From: Candidatus Viridilinea mediisalina
GTDB taxonomy: Bacteria; Chloroflexota; Chloroflexia; Chloroflexales; Chloroflexaceae
DNA: 41,577 nucleotides
Reading direction: 5' to 3'
Assembly (NCBI RefSeq): GCF_002532535.1
Contig: NZ_NQWI01000039.1
Coordinates: forward strand, 1 to 41,577
In this document: positions 32,960 to 41,280 of the stretch, one piece after another
How the letters are laid out: each line of letters begins with the position of its first letter
Position numbering within the stretch: position 1 is the first letter of the stretch
Notes under the pieces: generated by a model
The model's database searches: none
The model's input: the letters and a program-made list of their open reading frames with translations, nothing else
What the model was told of the DNA's origin: nothing
Position numbers and translations under genes: made by a program

Positions 32960-33229
32960 TTAACCCAAGAGATCAAGTAACTCACGCACAGCAAGCCCAT
33001 GCTGCGCCGGGTGGCGCATGGGCCTGTCGGCATGGATGGCATAGCGGTTGGAACGCCCCACGCGAGTATGGCTCACATAACCCGCATCGTGCAGGTCACG
33101 CAGAATGCGTTGCACCGCCCGTTCGGTGATGCCCACCTGTCCGGCAATTTCACGGGCCGTGGCATTCTGGTTCTGAGCAATACAAAGCAACACTTGGGCA
33201 TGATTGGTCAGAAATGTCCACTGCGACAT
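32960..33229 (-). CDS. Small winged-helix transcriptional regulator
   Basis: An 89-residue DNA-binding protein of the MarR/ArsR type. Residues about 8-75 form a winged helix: QVLLCIAQNQNATAREIAGQVGI, recognition helix TERAVQRILRDLHDAGYV and wing SHTRVGRSNRYAIH. The C-terminus RHPAQHGLAVRELLDLLG may serve for dimerization. The ATG at 33229 has AAGGAG 7 nt upstream. The longer frame to 33352 has no such signal and reads as non-family sequence. Targets are unknown. The propeller gene is transcribed away from it. Confidence 0.85.
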   Translation of the reverse strand: MSQWTFLTNHAQVLLCIAQNQNATAREIAGQVGITERAVQRILRDLHDAGYVSHTRVGRSNRYAIHADRPMRHPAQHGLAVRELLDLLG

Positions 33230-33405
33230 CCTTGGTCTCCTTACAACAAGGCGTAAGCACGAGGAGTTCGTTCCTGCCTCAGTGTACATCAATTTGCGGA
33301 AATGGGGGATGCAAAGGAAATCAGCTTGCTTCGCATCTATGCTCAACTGCATATCTAAAGTCTAGTATAATAGTGTAGTACGCAAGCAGGTCGTAGAAAG
33401 ATTTT

Positions 33406-33432
33406 TTTGGGGGAGGCGAAGCCTCCCCCAAA
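33406..33432. repeat. 12-bp palindrome with GAA loop
   Basis: Arms 33406-33417 and 33421-33432 (TTTGGGGGAGGC/GCCTCCCCCAAA) around GAA, with a T-run at 33402-33408. Same GGCGAAGCC tip as at 3935 and 10598. It lies between a TATAAT (33366-33371) and the ribosome-binding site of the next gene, so it may be in that gene's leader. Confidence 0.88.
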
Positions 33433-33468
33433 CCCCCACCAAGGGCTAATGTAATAAGGAGCAAAACA

Positions 33469-34527
33469 GTGGATCAGGCATACCAACCCAAAAGATGGTT
33501 CTTTGTACTCATTTTTTTCGGCTTGCTTGGTCTTGGTATCTACATCTGGCGCTCCTCTACACCACAAGTTCGCGCCACCGAGTTGCTGGCCCCAGCCGTT
33601 GTGGTGCCCGCTCAGATGAGTTTGGGTACCTGGAGCCCCTTTGCCACCATGACAGGCCAGATTGCTGAAGCCACTTCTGCCCCTGCCGTGGTCTCGTGGG
33701 GGGCAGGGCGCCTCGATCTCTTTGTGCGCGGACGCAATGGTGAACTGTTTCAAAACTACCGCGAAGCGGGGCAATGGTCGGGTTGGCAGGTGCCCCCAGC
33801 CTTTCGCGGGGTTGTGCTGCGCTCTGCTCCCACATGCGCCTCTTGGGGCAGCCAACGCATCAGTTGTGTCGCCCTGATCGAAGATGATCGCGCCGTGTGG
33901 CACTTCTACTACGATGGCCAAGCTTGGGCCCGCGAGAGCCTAGGGGGCGATGCTTGGTCGGCCCCGACGATTGTCTCGCCGCAGCCCGATCAGGTGGCCG
34001 TCTTTGTTGCCGGTGCTGGCGGACGCCTCTATGGGAGAGGTTGGGTGCCTGGGCGCTGGTCTGAATGGATTGACTTCGGCGGCGAACTGCGCTCCGCCCC
34101 CGCGTGCGCTGCCTACCGTGGCGACCAGGTAATCCACTGTTTTGTCACCAATACCCAACGCTCCATTTCACGCCAAGCAATTCTGATCGATGGCGAGCGG
34201 CTCAGTGGCAGTGGCTATGTGACCCTCGCTATGCATGAGGCCAATGGCAACTCCCTCATGATGGCTTCAGCCCCCGCAGCCCTCGCTATTGGCCCCAATC
34301 GCATCGCGATCCTTGCGCTCAATGATGCCCAAAAGCTCTTTCAGACCACATGGGCCGGACGTGATAACGTGACCTGGCAACCAGCCAATGAGAATCTCCC
34401 TCTGGCGACGATCCCCTCCTGCACCAGCACCACCCCCGGACGCACCGATTGCTTCGCCCGGGCCAGTGATAGCCCCATGCTCAATGCCTTTGGTGATATG
34501 CTCCAAACGAGTGGGACGGTGCGGTGA
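33469..34527 (+). CDS. Membrane-anchored PLL-like beta-propeller protein
   Basis: A 352-residue protein starting with GTG. AAGGAG lies 7 nt upstream. A membrane segment (about residues 8-26, WFFVLIFFGLLGLGIYIW) anchors an extracytoplasmic domain. That domain repeats blades of about 50 residues with a W-S-P-F/W-S-G-W start and S-x-D-L-F-V-R-G strands (residues about 47-260), like the Photorhabdus lectin and DUF346 type of sialic-acid- or fucose-binding propellers. I see about four to five blades and the last third is less regular. Its function is probably carbohydrate binding at the surface, which is inference. Several Cys pairs (CASWGSQRISC, CAAYRGDQVIHC) could form disulfides. Confidence 0.7.
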   Translation: MDQAYQPKRWFFVLIFFGLLGLGIYIWRSSTPQVRATELLAPAVVVPAQMSLGTWSPFATMTGQIAEATSAPAVVSWGAGRLDLFVRGRNGELFQNYREAGQWSGWQVPPAFRGVVLRSAPTCASWGSQRISCVALIEDDRAVWHFYYDGQAWARESLGGDAWSAPTIVSPQPDQVAVFVAGAGGRLYGRGWVPGRWSEWIDFGGELRSAPACAAYRGDQVIHCFVTNTQRSISRQAILIDGERLSGSGYVTLAMHEANGNSLMMASAPAALAIGPNRIAILALNDAQKLFQTTWAGRDNVTWQPANENLPLATIPSCTSTTPGRTDCFARASDSPMLNAFGDMLQTSGTVR

Positions 34528-34544
34528 AGTATACTACCATTTAC

Positions 34545-34676
34545 GATTGTAGATTGTAGATTGTAGATTGTAGATTGTAGATTGTAGATTGTAGATTGTA
34601 GATTGCCGAACATGGCGTCCCAATGGGCGTTAGCGTTCCATGATAATGCGGCATGTTCAAGGGTAATTGGTATAAT
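34545..34676 (+). repeat. Composite intergenic repeat, copy 4 (fullest)
   Basis: Eight exact GATTGTA heptamers (34545-34600) lead into GATTGCCGAACATGGCGTCC, then CAATGGGCGTTAGCGTTCCATGAT, the GGCATGTTCAAGGGTAAT block (34650-34667) and TGGTATAAT (34668-34676). It starts 18 nt after the propeller stop and ends at the -10 of lhgO. Confidence 0.92.
34668..34676 (+). promoter_or_regulatory. Extended -10 for lhgO inside the composite repeat
   Basis: TGGTATAAT ends 5 nt before the ATG at 34682, so the mRNA should be leaderless. The nine bases are identical to those at 5755-5763. No ribosome-binding site is visible. Confidence 0.55.
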
Positions 34677-34681
34677 GCCGT

Positions 34682-35896
34682 ATGGACTACCATATGCTTA
34701 TTGTCGGCGGTGGCATTGTTGGCCTAGCTACCGCCCTCGCCCTCACTGAACGCTACCCCCACTTGCGTGTGCTGCTCTGCGAAAAGGAAGATCGCTGGGC
34801 CGCGCACCAGACTGGGCGCAACAGTGGGGTGATCCACGCCGGAATTTACTATCGCCCAGGTAGCCTCAAAGCTACTATGGCCCGCGCAGGCAGCCGCTCG
34901 ATGGTTGCCTTCTGCCAAGCGCATGGCATTGCCCACGATCTCTGCGGTAAGTTGATTGTGGCCACTACGCCTGCCGAGTTGCCGCGCCTGCATGCCCTGC
35001 TGGAACGCGCCCAAGCCAATGGCTTACCTGCACGCCTCGTTGACCCCGCCGAGATCCGTGAGCGTGAGCCCTATGTGCAGGCTGTTGCTGCGATCTTTTC
35101 GCCCACAACCGGGATAGTGGACTACCGCCTTGTGGCTGAACGCATGGCCCAACTTTTGGCCGAACGTGGCGTTGAGTTGCGCTTGCAAACCCGGGTGGAG
35201 CAGATCAGCGAGCATGCCCGTGGCGTGCGCGTCGAGACCAATGCCGGTGCGTTTGAGGCAGACCACCTGATCAACTGCGCCGGTCTGCATAGTGACCGCG
35301 TGGCCCGTATGGCCGGGCTGCACACGGGCATGCGGATCATTCCCTTTCGCGGGGAGTACTATGAACTTGTGCCAGAGCGACGCCACCTCGTGCGCGGCCT
35401 GATCTATCCAGTGCCCAACCCCGCCTTCCCCTTCTTGGGCGTCCACTTCACGCGCATGATTGACGGCAGTGTCCACGCGGGGCCCAATGCTGTCCTAGCC
35501 CTCAAGCGCGAAGGCTACCACAAACTGGCCTTCAATCTGCGCGATAGTGCTGAAGTGTTGAGCTACCCTGCCTTCTGGCACCTCGCCCGCAAGTATCTGG
35601 GTGAAGGCAGCAAAGAGATGCTACGTTCCGCCAGCAAAACCCTCTTTGTACGCAGTATGCAACGGCTGATCCCCAGCATTCGCGCCCAAGATGTCGTACC
35701 AACCCACGCCGGGGTACGCGCCCAAGCCCTCATGGCCGACGGTCAACTCCAAGACGACTTTGTGATCATTCACAGCACCCGCTCGACCCACGTCTGCAAC
35801 GCACCCTCGCCAGCAGCAACCGCCGCCCTCGAGATTGGTGCTGCCATTGTTGAACGCCTGCCACCATTAGGGCAGGGGTTAGAAACGAGGAAATAG
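34682..35896 (+). CDS. lhgO: L-2-hydroxyglutarate oxidase
   Basis: A 404-residue FAD enzyme of the DAO family that oxidises L-2-hydroxyglutarate to 2-oxoglutarate. The N-terminus has the FAD Rossmann motif (MLIVGGGIVGLATALAL). The LhgO signature HQTGRNSGVIHAGIYYRPGS lies at about 40-59. GKLIVA, the INCAGLHSDRVARM segment (about 199-212), IPFRGEYYEL and PTHAGVRAQAL near 340 are all as in E. coli LhgO. Length matches the family. In E. coli electrons go to the membrane quinone pool. L-2-hydroxyglutarate arises by side reactions of malate or lactate dehydrogenases, so a repair role is likely. It is transcribed alone from a repeat-borne -10. Confidence 0.95.
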   Translation: MDYHMLIVGGGIVGLATALALTERYPHLRVLLCEKEDRWAAHQTGRNSGVIHAGIYYRPGSLKATMARAGSRSMVAFCQAHGIAHDLCGKLIVATTPAELPRLHALLERAQANGLPARLVDPAEIREREPYVQAVAAIFSPTTGIVDYRLVAERMAQLLAERGVELRLQTRVEQISEHARGVRVETNAGAFEADHLINCAGLHSDRVARMAGLHTGMRIIPFRGEYYELVPERRHLVRGLIYPVPNPAFPFLGVHFTRMIDGSVHAGPNAVLALKREGYHKLAFNLRDSAEVLSYPAFWHLARKYLGEGSKEMLRSASKTLFVRSMQRLIPSIRAQDVVPTHAGVRAQALMADGQLQDDFVIIHSTRSTHVCNAPSPAATAALEIGAAIVERLPPLGQGLETRK

Positions 35897-35906
35897 GAAA
35901 TAGGCT

Positions 35907-36030
35907 AATAGCGCAGAAGTAACCCTGTTGACCGTAGGGGCACGGTGCCGCCGTGCCCTGCCCGTGGTAGCCGTAGCCCCCAGGGGCACGGCGCTGCCGT
36001 GCCCCTACACAGGGCGACTTTTGCGCTATT
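35907..36030. mobile_element. Second MITE-like inverted repeat element
   Basis: About 124 bp with imperfect 22-bp ends (35907-35928 and 36009-36030, 19 of 22 paired) and nested palindromes of the GTAGGGGCACGG/CCGTGCCCCTAC type inside. It has no coding capacity. It occurs once in the window, right next to the first MITE family's copy 2. Confidence 0.7.
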
Positions 36031-36033
36031 GCC

Positions 36034-36140
36034 TTAGAGGCTGTCTGGAAAGTCTATGGTTTGGCGTTGGAGTACCGGCTTCAGCCGGCTAAAGCCGGCA
36101 CTCCAGCATGTGCCCCACGGCTTTTCAGACCGCTTCTTAG
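36034..36140. mobile_element. MITE-like element, copy 2
   Basis: Same as 31152-31257 in order and orientation: the end TTAGAGGCTGTCTGGAAAG, TCTATGGTTTGG, the CCGGCTTCAGCCGGCT palindrome and the closing CTTTTCAGACCGC. It ends 13 nt before the ATG of the Kelch-C11 gene and so makes up its upstream region. Confidence 0.9.
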
Positions 36141-36153
36141 AAAGTAACCCCTC

Positions 36154-39100
36154 ATGCACCGCTTCCCACTTGGTCTGTTGCTGGTCGTAGTCTTCATGCT
36201 GCTGTTCAACCTATGGCCTGTTGTGCCGCCCCATGCGATGTTGGCCCAATCCGAGCCAGTGGTGTTGCATACGACTCACGATACCGATTTGGCCCCGCCC
36301 CCCCTGCCGCGCTCCTGCATTCGTGGAGCCCCGCTCGACAACTTTGCTCAAGCCATCTGTTGTGTCAGTGGCTATGTCTATCTGAATGGCCAGCCCATTG
36401 CCGACGCCGAGGTGCGCATCAGCATCGCAGGGCGCAGCCTAACCACACACACCGCAGGCGGCCCCGACGGGCGCTTGCCCTCCTTTGGGGCCATGCTCAA
36501 CGGCGAGCCGCTCAATGTCAGCCCCGGCGACCACGTCACCATCACAGCGAGCGCCTGGGGCCAAAGCACAAGTGTCAGCTTCACAGCACGTGAAGGCGGC
36601 CAACAGATTGACCTCGTGCTGCCCCAAAGCCAATTGGACGCAGCATGGACACGCGGCGAGATTGCGGGGCGCGCTGGCCACGCCATGGCCTACGATGCCG
36701 CCCGCGAACGAGTCGTCCTCTTTGGCGGTAGCGGCCTCAACGATACCTGGGAATGGGATGGCAGCAGTTGGACACGCAAAAACCCCGCGGTGAGTCCGCC
36801 TGCACGGATGAGGCACGCCATGGTCTACGATGCCGCCCGTGAGCGAGTCGTTCTCTTTGGGGGCATTGGCCTTGACGATACCTGGGAGTGGGACGGCACC
36901 AACTGGGTTGAGCGCCACCCTACCAATCGCCCATCCGCGCGCTCGGATCATGCGATGGCCTACGATAGCGTGCGGCAGCGCGTTGTACTCTTTGGGGGAA
37001 GTGGCGGCGGCTACCTCAATGATACTTGGGAGTGGGATGGGAACGATTGGCAGCAGCGCCATCCTGCGGTAAGCCCATCCGCCCGCTCAGGCCATACGCT
37101 GACCTATGACGAGAGCTACCGGCGGGTTGTTCTCTTCGCTGGCATGTATGGAAGCACCTACCTCAACGATCTCTGGGAGTGGGATGGCAGCAATTGGATG
37201 CGACTTACCCCCCTTACGAGTCCGCCTGTCCGTCGCGATCATGCCATGGCCTATGATCCGGTAAGGCAGCGCATGGTACTTTTCGGAGGCTATACCAACA
37301 ATGGTGGCAGCCTCTACGCTATTGATGACTTTTGGACGTGGGACGGCAACAGTTGGCAGCAACATCCGAATCAGAGTGTTGCTGCCCGTGATCGCCATGC
37401 ATTGGCCTACGATGCGGCGCGCCAACAGATGGTTCTCTTTGGTGGCAGGAGTCGCACTGGTGCCGCCAATAGGGATGATACGTGGCTATTGGATGGGATG
37501 AAATGGTTCCAGCATACACCAGCACTCCAAATATGGTCTAGTCACACGGTCTACGATGAGGCGCGGCGCACCGTTGTGGCCTATACCGGCAGTGGGGCGA
37601 CGGATACCAGAACCTGGGAATGGAATGGTAGTCGCTGGACGAATCGCCAGACTAGTGTTGATCCAGGGATGACTTCTGGTTCCATTGCGCTGACGTATGA
37701 TCCTGTGCGCCAACGGGTGTTGCTCTTCGGCGGCAATAGCCAGAACGGCACTTGGGAGTGGGATGGCTCGACATGGACGCAACGCCATCCAACGACAAAC
37801 CCACCTTCACGCTCATTACATACGCTGGCCTACGATCCCCTGCGCCAGCGCGCCGTACTCTTTGGTGGCACTGGTAGTACGGGGCGGCTCAATGACACTT
37901 GGGAGTGGGACGGCAACAACTGGACAGAGATCATTCCCGCTACGCGCCCTTCGACCCGTTACGGTCACGCCATGGCCTACGATCCCATGCGCCAACGGGT
38001 GTTGCTCTTTGGGGGCTCTGGTGATTATGGCAATCTCAACGATACCTGGGAGTGGAATGGCAGCAATTGGACAGAGCTCAGCCCCGCGACACAGCCACCG
38101 CCGGGCTTCTACCGCATGTTCTTTGATGCAACGCAGCAACGCAACGTGCTTAGTGGGCTTTGGCAGTGGGACGGTACCAATTGGGAACCACACCCTGCTC
38201 GTACAAGCATGCCGTCTATCACGCAAAGCTTGCTCTTCTACGATCCGCTGAACCAGCGGCTTACGCGCTCTGGTGGTCACAGCAGGGGTAATTGGATCTG
38301 GAACGGCACGCACTGGCAGTTGCTGTTCAGCGACCCCATCCAGCGCCCCGGTGCGGCGCTAGAATATACGCGCAACGGTGCGAGTCTGCTCTTTGGTGGG
38401 CTGGAGGCGGACGATAGTAGTCTGCTCTGGAATGGCAGCAGTTGGCAGCAACTCAATCCTAGCGGCCCCCGCCCCATTGCCCGCTCCGCGCATCGTTTGG
38501 CCCGTGATGACACCGGCGCTCAGGTGTTGCTCTTTGGTGGCTTGGCCAGTAATGGCAGCTACCTGAGCGATACGTGGCTCTGGCTGAGTGACAGTAGCGC
38601 ATGGCAACAGCAGCACCCTGCGACGCAACCAGCGGGGCGCGCTGGCTATGTCCTCAGCTTCGATAGCGAACGCAATGTTTGGCTGCTCTTTGGTGGGCAA
38701 CATAGTAGCGCCTACCTCTCCGATACATGGGAGTTTGATGGTACCAATTGGACGCAGCGGACCCCGCCCACCAGCCCGACGGCGCGCAGTGGGGCGACGC
38801 TCACCTATGATCCCGTGCGCGGACGGGCGGTGCTGATTGGTGGCCAGAATAGCCGCGGCCATCTCGATGAGGTCTGGGAGTGGGACGGCCATACCTGGAG
38901 CAATGTTACCCCGGCGTTTCGCCTGAGCGCCCGTAGTGGCCATGCAGCCAGCTTTGATAGCCTCCGCAATGTTGTGGTGATTGCGGGCGGCAATGGCAGC
39001 AGCGGCATGCACAACGATACCTGGGAGTGGGATGGGAGCTTCTGGCGTGAACGCACGAGCAGTCCGGCCCTGCCAGCAATGCACAACCTGAGTATGAGCT

Positions 39101-41043
39101 ACGATCCACTGGCTGATCGCATGGTAGCCATTGGTGGCGAAACGAGTAGCGGCTATGTGCAGGGCGTCTATCTACACCGCGCCAGCGGCGCAATGACCCG
39201 TGCGCTGCCTGTTGCTACGATCAACCGCGTCTTTCCGCGTGATGCGCGCCAAGAGGTGGATAATATCCGCTTCGAGGGGAGCGCAGCCGATCCTGATCCT
39301 GAGACCAGCATCGTTGCCTATCGCTGGACACTTGATGGCGTCGTCATCAGCACTGAGCGCAACGTCACCCTTGCGGCCAGTACCTTCCCGGTGGGGGTGC
39401 AACGCGTGCGCTTTGAGGTGCAAAACGCTAAAGGTGACTGGTCGCGCGCTGTGGAACAGGAGATCATCATTCGCGCCAACACAGGCGCAGTGCAGGCTAG
39501 TGGTAGCAGTTGGACCCTGCTGATCTACGCGGTGGCCGACAATAACCTCGATTTTTGGATGGGCAACAACCGCGCCGCCAATGGCATGCTCTACCGCCTC
39601 GAACGCGCCGGTGCGCTCAACAATGTGCAGGTTGCCGTACTCTACGATGGCCCGGGCGTCAACGACACCCGACGCTACATTCTTGATGCAGCGGGCACAT
39701 GGCAACGGAGCCACCTTGGCGAAAAGCGCATGGACGAACCGGACACCCTGCGCGACTTTTTGACCTGGGGCTTCAACCAGCTTCCCCCCACTGACCACTA
39801 CGCGCTGGCGCTAGTGGATCATGCCAACGGAATTGTGGGCATCGGTCAGGACGAGACTAGTCGTGGGCCAAACAACCAACAGCCCTTCCTCACACCCTTG
39901 CAGCTCCGCCAAGCCCTTGAAGAGGCGAGTGACAATGGAGCGCGCAAACTTGATCTGATCTTCTATGATGGCTGCTCCTTCGGGCTCTTCGAGAATGCGG
40001 CCATTGCTGCCGAGCTCGCCCACTTTGTGATTGCCTCACCCAACACCGCCTGGGGCGTATTTGCCTACGACCACTACCGACAACTTGCTGGTAGCGCCGC
40101 CGACCCGCAGGCTCTTGCGGTGGGCATGGCTCAACACTACGCTATGCTGGTTCAGCGTGAAGGCCTACCCTACACCATCTCGGTCTTTGACCTTGCCCAC
40201 TTTGATGAGCTAGAGGCAGCCATACGTGATCTGGGGGCAAGCCTCTTGGCCTACGTCCAAAGCGACCCTGAGTTGCGTCGCCAAGAGTTGCGTAGCCTAC
40301 GTAGCCAAGTGCAGAAGTATGACTCAGGCGAAGGGCGGCCCTTCGAGCCCGATGACGAAGATAGCTATGTGGATCTGGTACATCTAGCGCAACAACTACG
40401 CAGCAACATCAACGATCCGGCGGTGCAAGCAGCAAGCGAGCGCATCATCAACGTCGCCCATCCCGACCATGCACGTTTCGTGATCCACGCATCCCATGCC
40501 AGCCGATCCTTTGGCTATGTAGACCCCGACTATGGCGGTGAGCGCAGCTACAACGTCAACCTAGCCAACGCCCACGGACTCGGCATCTACTACCCTGCCC
40601 GTGGCAGCATCGCCACCAGTCCCGCCTTTGCGGCCTACGTACAACACGAACTCTTCCACATCACCCGCGAGAACGATTGGGCCAGCTTTCTGGCCCAAGG
40701 CGGCATCCCACCGCAACTCAGTAGTGATCCCCCGCCCTTGGTTCACAACGAACTGATTGCCCCCTTCATTCCACCAGGCTTCAGCCAAGCGCCCGAAGCA
40801 ACGCCCACGGCGAGCCCGACAAGCACCGCAAGCCCGACGACCACCGCGAGCCCGACGACCACCGCAAGCCCCGCGCCCACCGCGAGCCCGACGACCACCG
40901 CAAGCCCGACGACCACCGCAAGCCCGACGACCACCGCAAGCCCAACAGTGGCCACACCAACCCCAGTACCAGAACTGGAATCTGAACCTGAACAGGAGCT
41001 AGAAGCCAGTCATTGGGTCTACTTACCTGTAGTGGTGCGTTAA
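36154..41043 (+). CDS. Secreted Kelch-repeat and clostripain (C11) peptidase fusion
   Basis: A 1629-residue exoprotein. It has a signal peptide (about 1-31, cut near AMLAQS) and a short carboxypeptidase-regulatory-like beta domain (about 65-155). About 17 Kelch repeats follow (about 165-1010), each with DTWEWDG-x-x-W and YDxxRxRVVLFGG, enough for two or three propellers. A PKD-like domain comes next (about 1030-1105). The C11 peptidase spans about 1117-1540: TLLIYAVADNNLD, H1223 in LVDHANG and C1274 in YDGCSFG form the expected His-Cys dyad. The tail has TTTASP tandem repeats and ends SHWVYLPVVVR. Family members cut after Arg or Lys and often self-process. MITEs bracket the gene. No strong ribosome-binding site is seen. 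Confidence 0.88.
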   Translation: MHRFPLGLLLVVVFMLLFNLWPVVPPHAMLAQSEPVVLHTTHDTDLAPPPLPRSCIRGAPLDNFAQAICCVSGYVYLNGQPIADAEVRISIAGRSLTTHTAGGPDGRLPSFGAMLNGEPLNVSPGDHVTITASAWGQSTSVSFTAREGGQQIDLVLPQSQLDAAWTRGEIAGRAGHAMAYDAARERVVLFGGSGLNDTWEWDGSSWTRKNPAVSPPARMRHAMVYDAARERVVLFGGIGLDDTWEWDGTNWVERHPTNRPSARSDHAMAYDSVRQRVVLFGGSGGGYLNDTWEWDGNDWQQRHPAVSPSARSGHTLTYDESYRRVVLFAGMYGSTYLNDLWEWDGSNWMRLTPLTSPPVRRDHAMAYDPVRQRMVLFGGYTNNGGSLYAIDDFWTWDGNSWQQHPNQSVAARDRHALAYDAARQQMVLFGGRSRTGAANRDDTWLLDGMKWFQHTPALQIWSSHTVYDEARRTVVAYTGSGATDTRTWEWNGSRWTNRQTSVDPGMTSGSIALTYDPVRQRVLLFGGNSQNGTWEWDGSTWTQRHPTTNPPSRSLHTLAYDPLRQRAVLFGGTGSTGRLNDTWEWDGNNWTEIIPATRPSTRYGHAMAYDPMRQRVLLFGGSGDYGNLNDTWEWNGSNWTELSPATQPPPGFYRMFFDATQQRNVLSGLWQWDGTNWEPHPARTSMPSITQSLLFYDPLNQRLTRSGGHSRGNWIWNGTHWQLLFSDPIQRPGAALEYTRNGASLLFGGLEADDSSLLWNGSSWQQLNPSGPRPIARSAHRLARDDTGAQVLLFGGLASNGSYLSDTWLWLSDSSAWQQQHPATQPAGRAGYVLSFDSERNVWLLFGGQHSSAYLSDTWEFDGTNWTQRTPPTSPTARSGATLTYDPVRGRAVLIGGQNSRGHLDEVWEWDGHTWSNVTPAFRLSARSGHAASFDSLRNVVVIAGGNGSSGMHNDTWEWDGSFWRERTSSPALPAMHNLSMSYDPLADRMVAIGGETSSGYVQGVYLHRASGAMTRALPVATINRVFPRDARQEVDNIRFEGSAADPDPETSIVAYRWTLDGVVISTERNVTLAASTFPVGVQRVRFEVQNAKGDWSRAVEQEIIIRANTGAVQASGSSWTLLIYAVADNNLDFWMGNNRAANGMLYRLERAGALNNVQVAVLYDGPGVNDTRRYILDAAGTWQRSHLGEKRMDEPDTLRDFLTWGFNQLPPTDHYALALVDHANGIVGIGQDETSRGPNNQQPFLTPLQLRQALEEASDNGARKLDLIFYDGCSFGLFENAAIAAELAHFVIASPNTAWGVFAYDHYRQLAGSAADPQALAVGMAQHYAMLVQREGLPYTISVFDLAHFDELEAAIRDLGASLLAYVQSDPELRRQELRSLRSQVQKYDSGEGRPFEPDDEDSYVDLVHLAQQLRSNINDPAVQAASERIINVAHPDHARFVIHASHASRSFGYVDPDYGGERSYNVNLANAHGLGIYYPARGSIATSPAFAAYVQHELFHITRENDWASFLAQGGIPPQLSSDPPPLVHNELIAPFIPPGFSQAPEATPTASPTSTASPTTTASPTTTASPAPTASPTTTASPTTTASPTTTASPTVATPTPVPELESEPEQELEASHWVYLPVVVR

Positions 41044-41047
41044 ACCA

Positions 41048-41146
41048 ATTACCCTTGAACATGCCGCATGATCAAGAACGCGAAAGCCCATTGGGACGCC
41101 ATGTTCGGCAATCTGCAATCTGCAATCTACAATCGTAAATGGTATT
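41048..41146 (-). repeat. Composite intergenic repeat, copy 5 (inverted)
   Basis: On the minus strand: CAATC-type heptamers with TGCAATC variants, the GATTGCCGAACATGGCGTCC segment, CAATGGGCTTTCGCGTTCTT and the block GGCATGTTCAAGGGTAAT (complement at 41048-41065). It begins 5 nt after the Kelch-C11 stop and may act in termination. Confidence 0.88.
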
Positions 41147-41158
41147 AAACCAGCAGTC

Positions 41159-41264
41159 TAAGAAGTTGTCTGAAAAGCTAGTGGGCATGTGTTGGAGTGC
41201 CGGCTTTAGCCGGCTAAAGTCGGCACTCCAACGCCAGTTCATAGACTTTTCAGACAGCCTCTAA
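41159..41264. mobile_element. MITE-like element, copy 3 (inverted)
   Basis: Same family as 31152 and 36034 but in the opposite orientation: the end TAAGAAGTTGTCTGAAAAG, the TGCCGGCTTTAGCCGGCT palindrome and the end CTTTTCAGACAGCCTCTAA. With copy 2 it brackets the Kelch-C11 gene as an inverted pair about 5.1 kb apart. Confidence 0.88.
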
Positions 41265-41280
41265 GGTATTCCAGCTAGTT

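Noticed and set aside
34545-34600. Possible CRISPR array at the GATTGTA repeats
   Set aside because: The repeats are contiguous 7-mers without spacers and no cas gene is present.
36378-39798. Several 100-240-residue minus-strand frames in the Kelch region
   Set aside because: They are shadows of the periodic Kelch coding sequence and have no independent signals.
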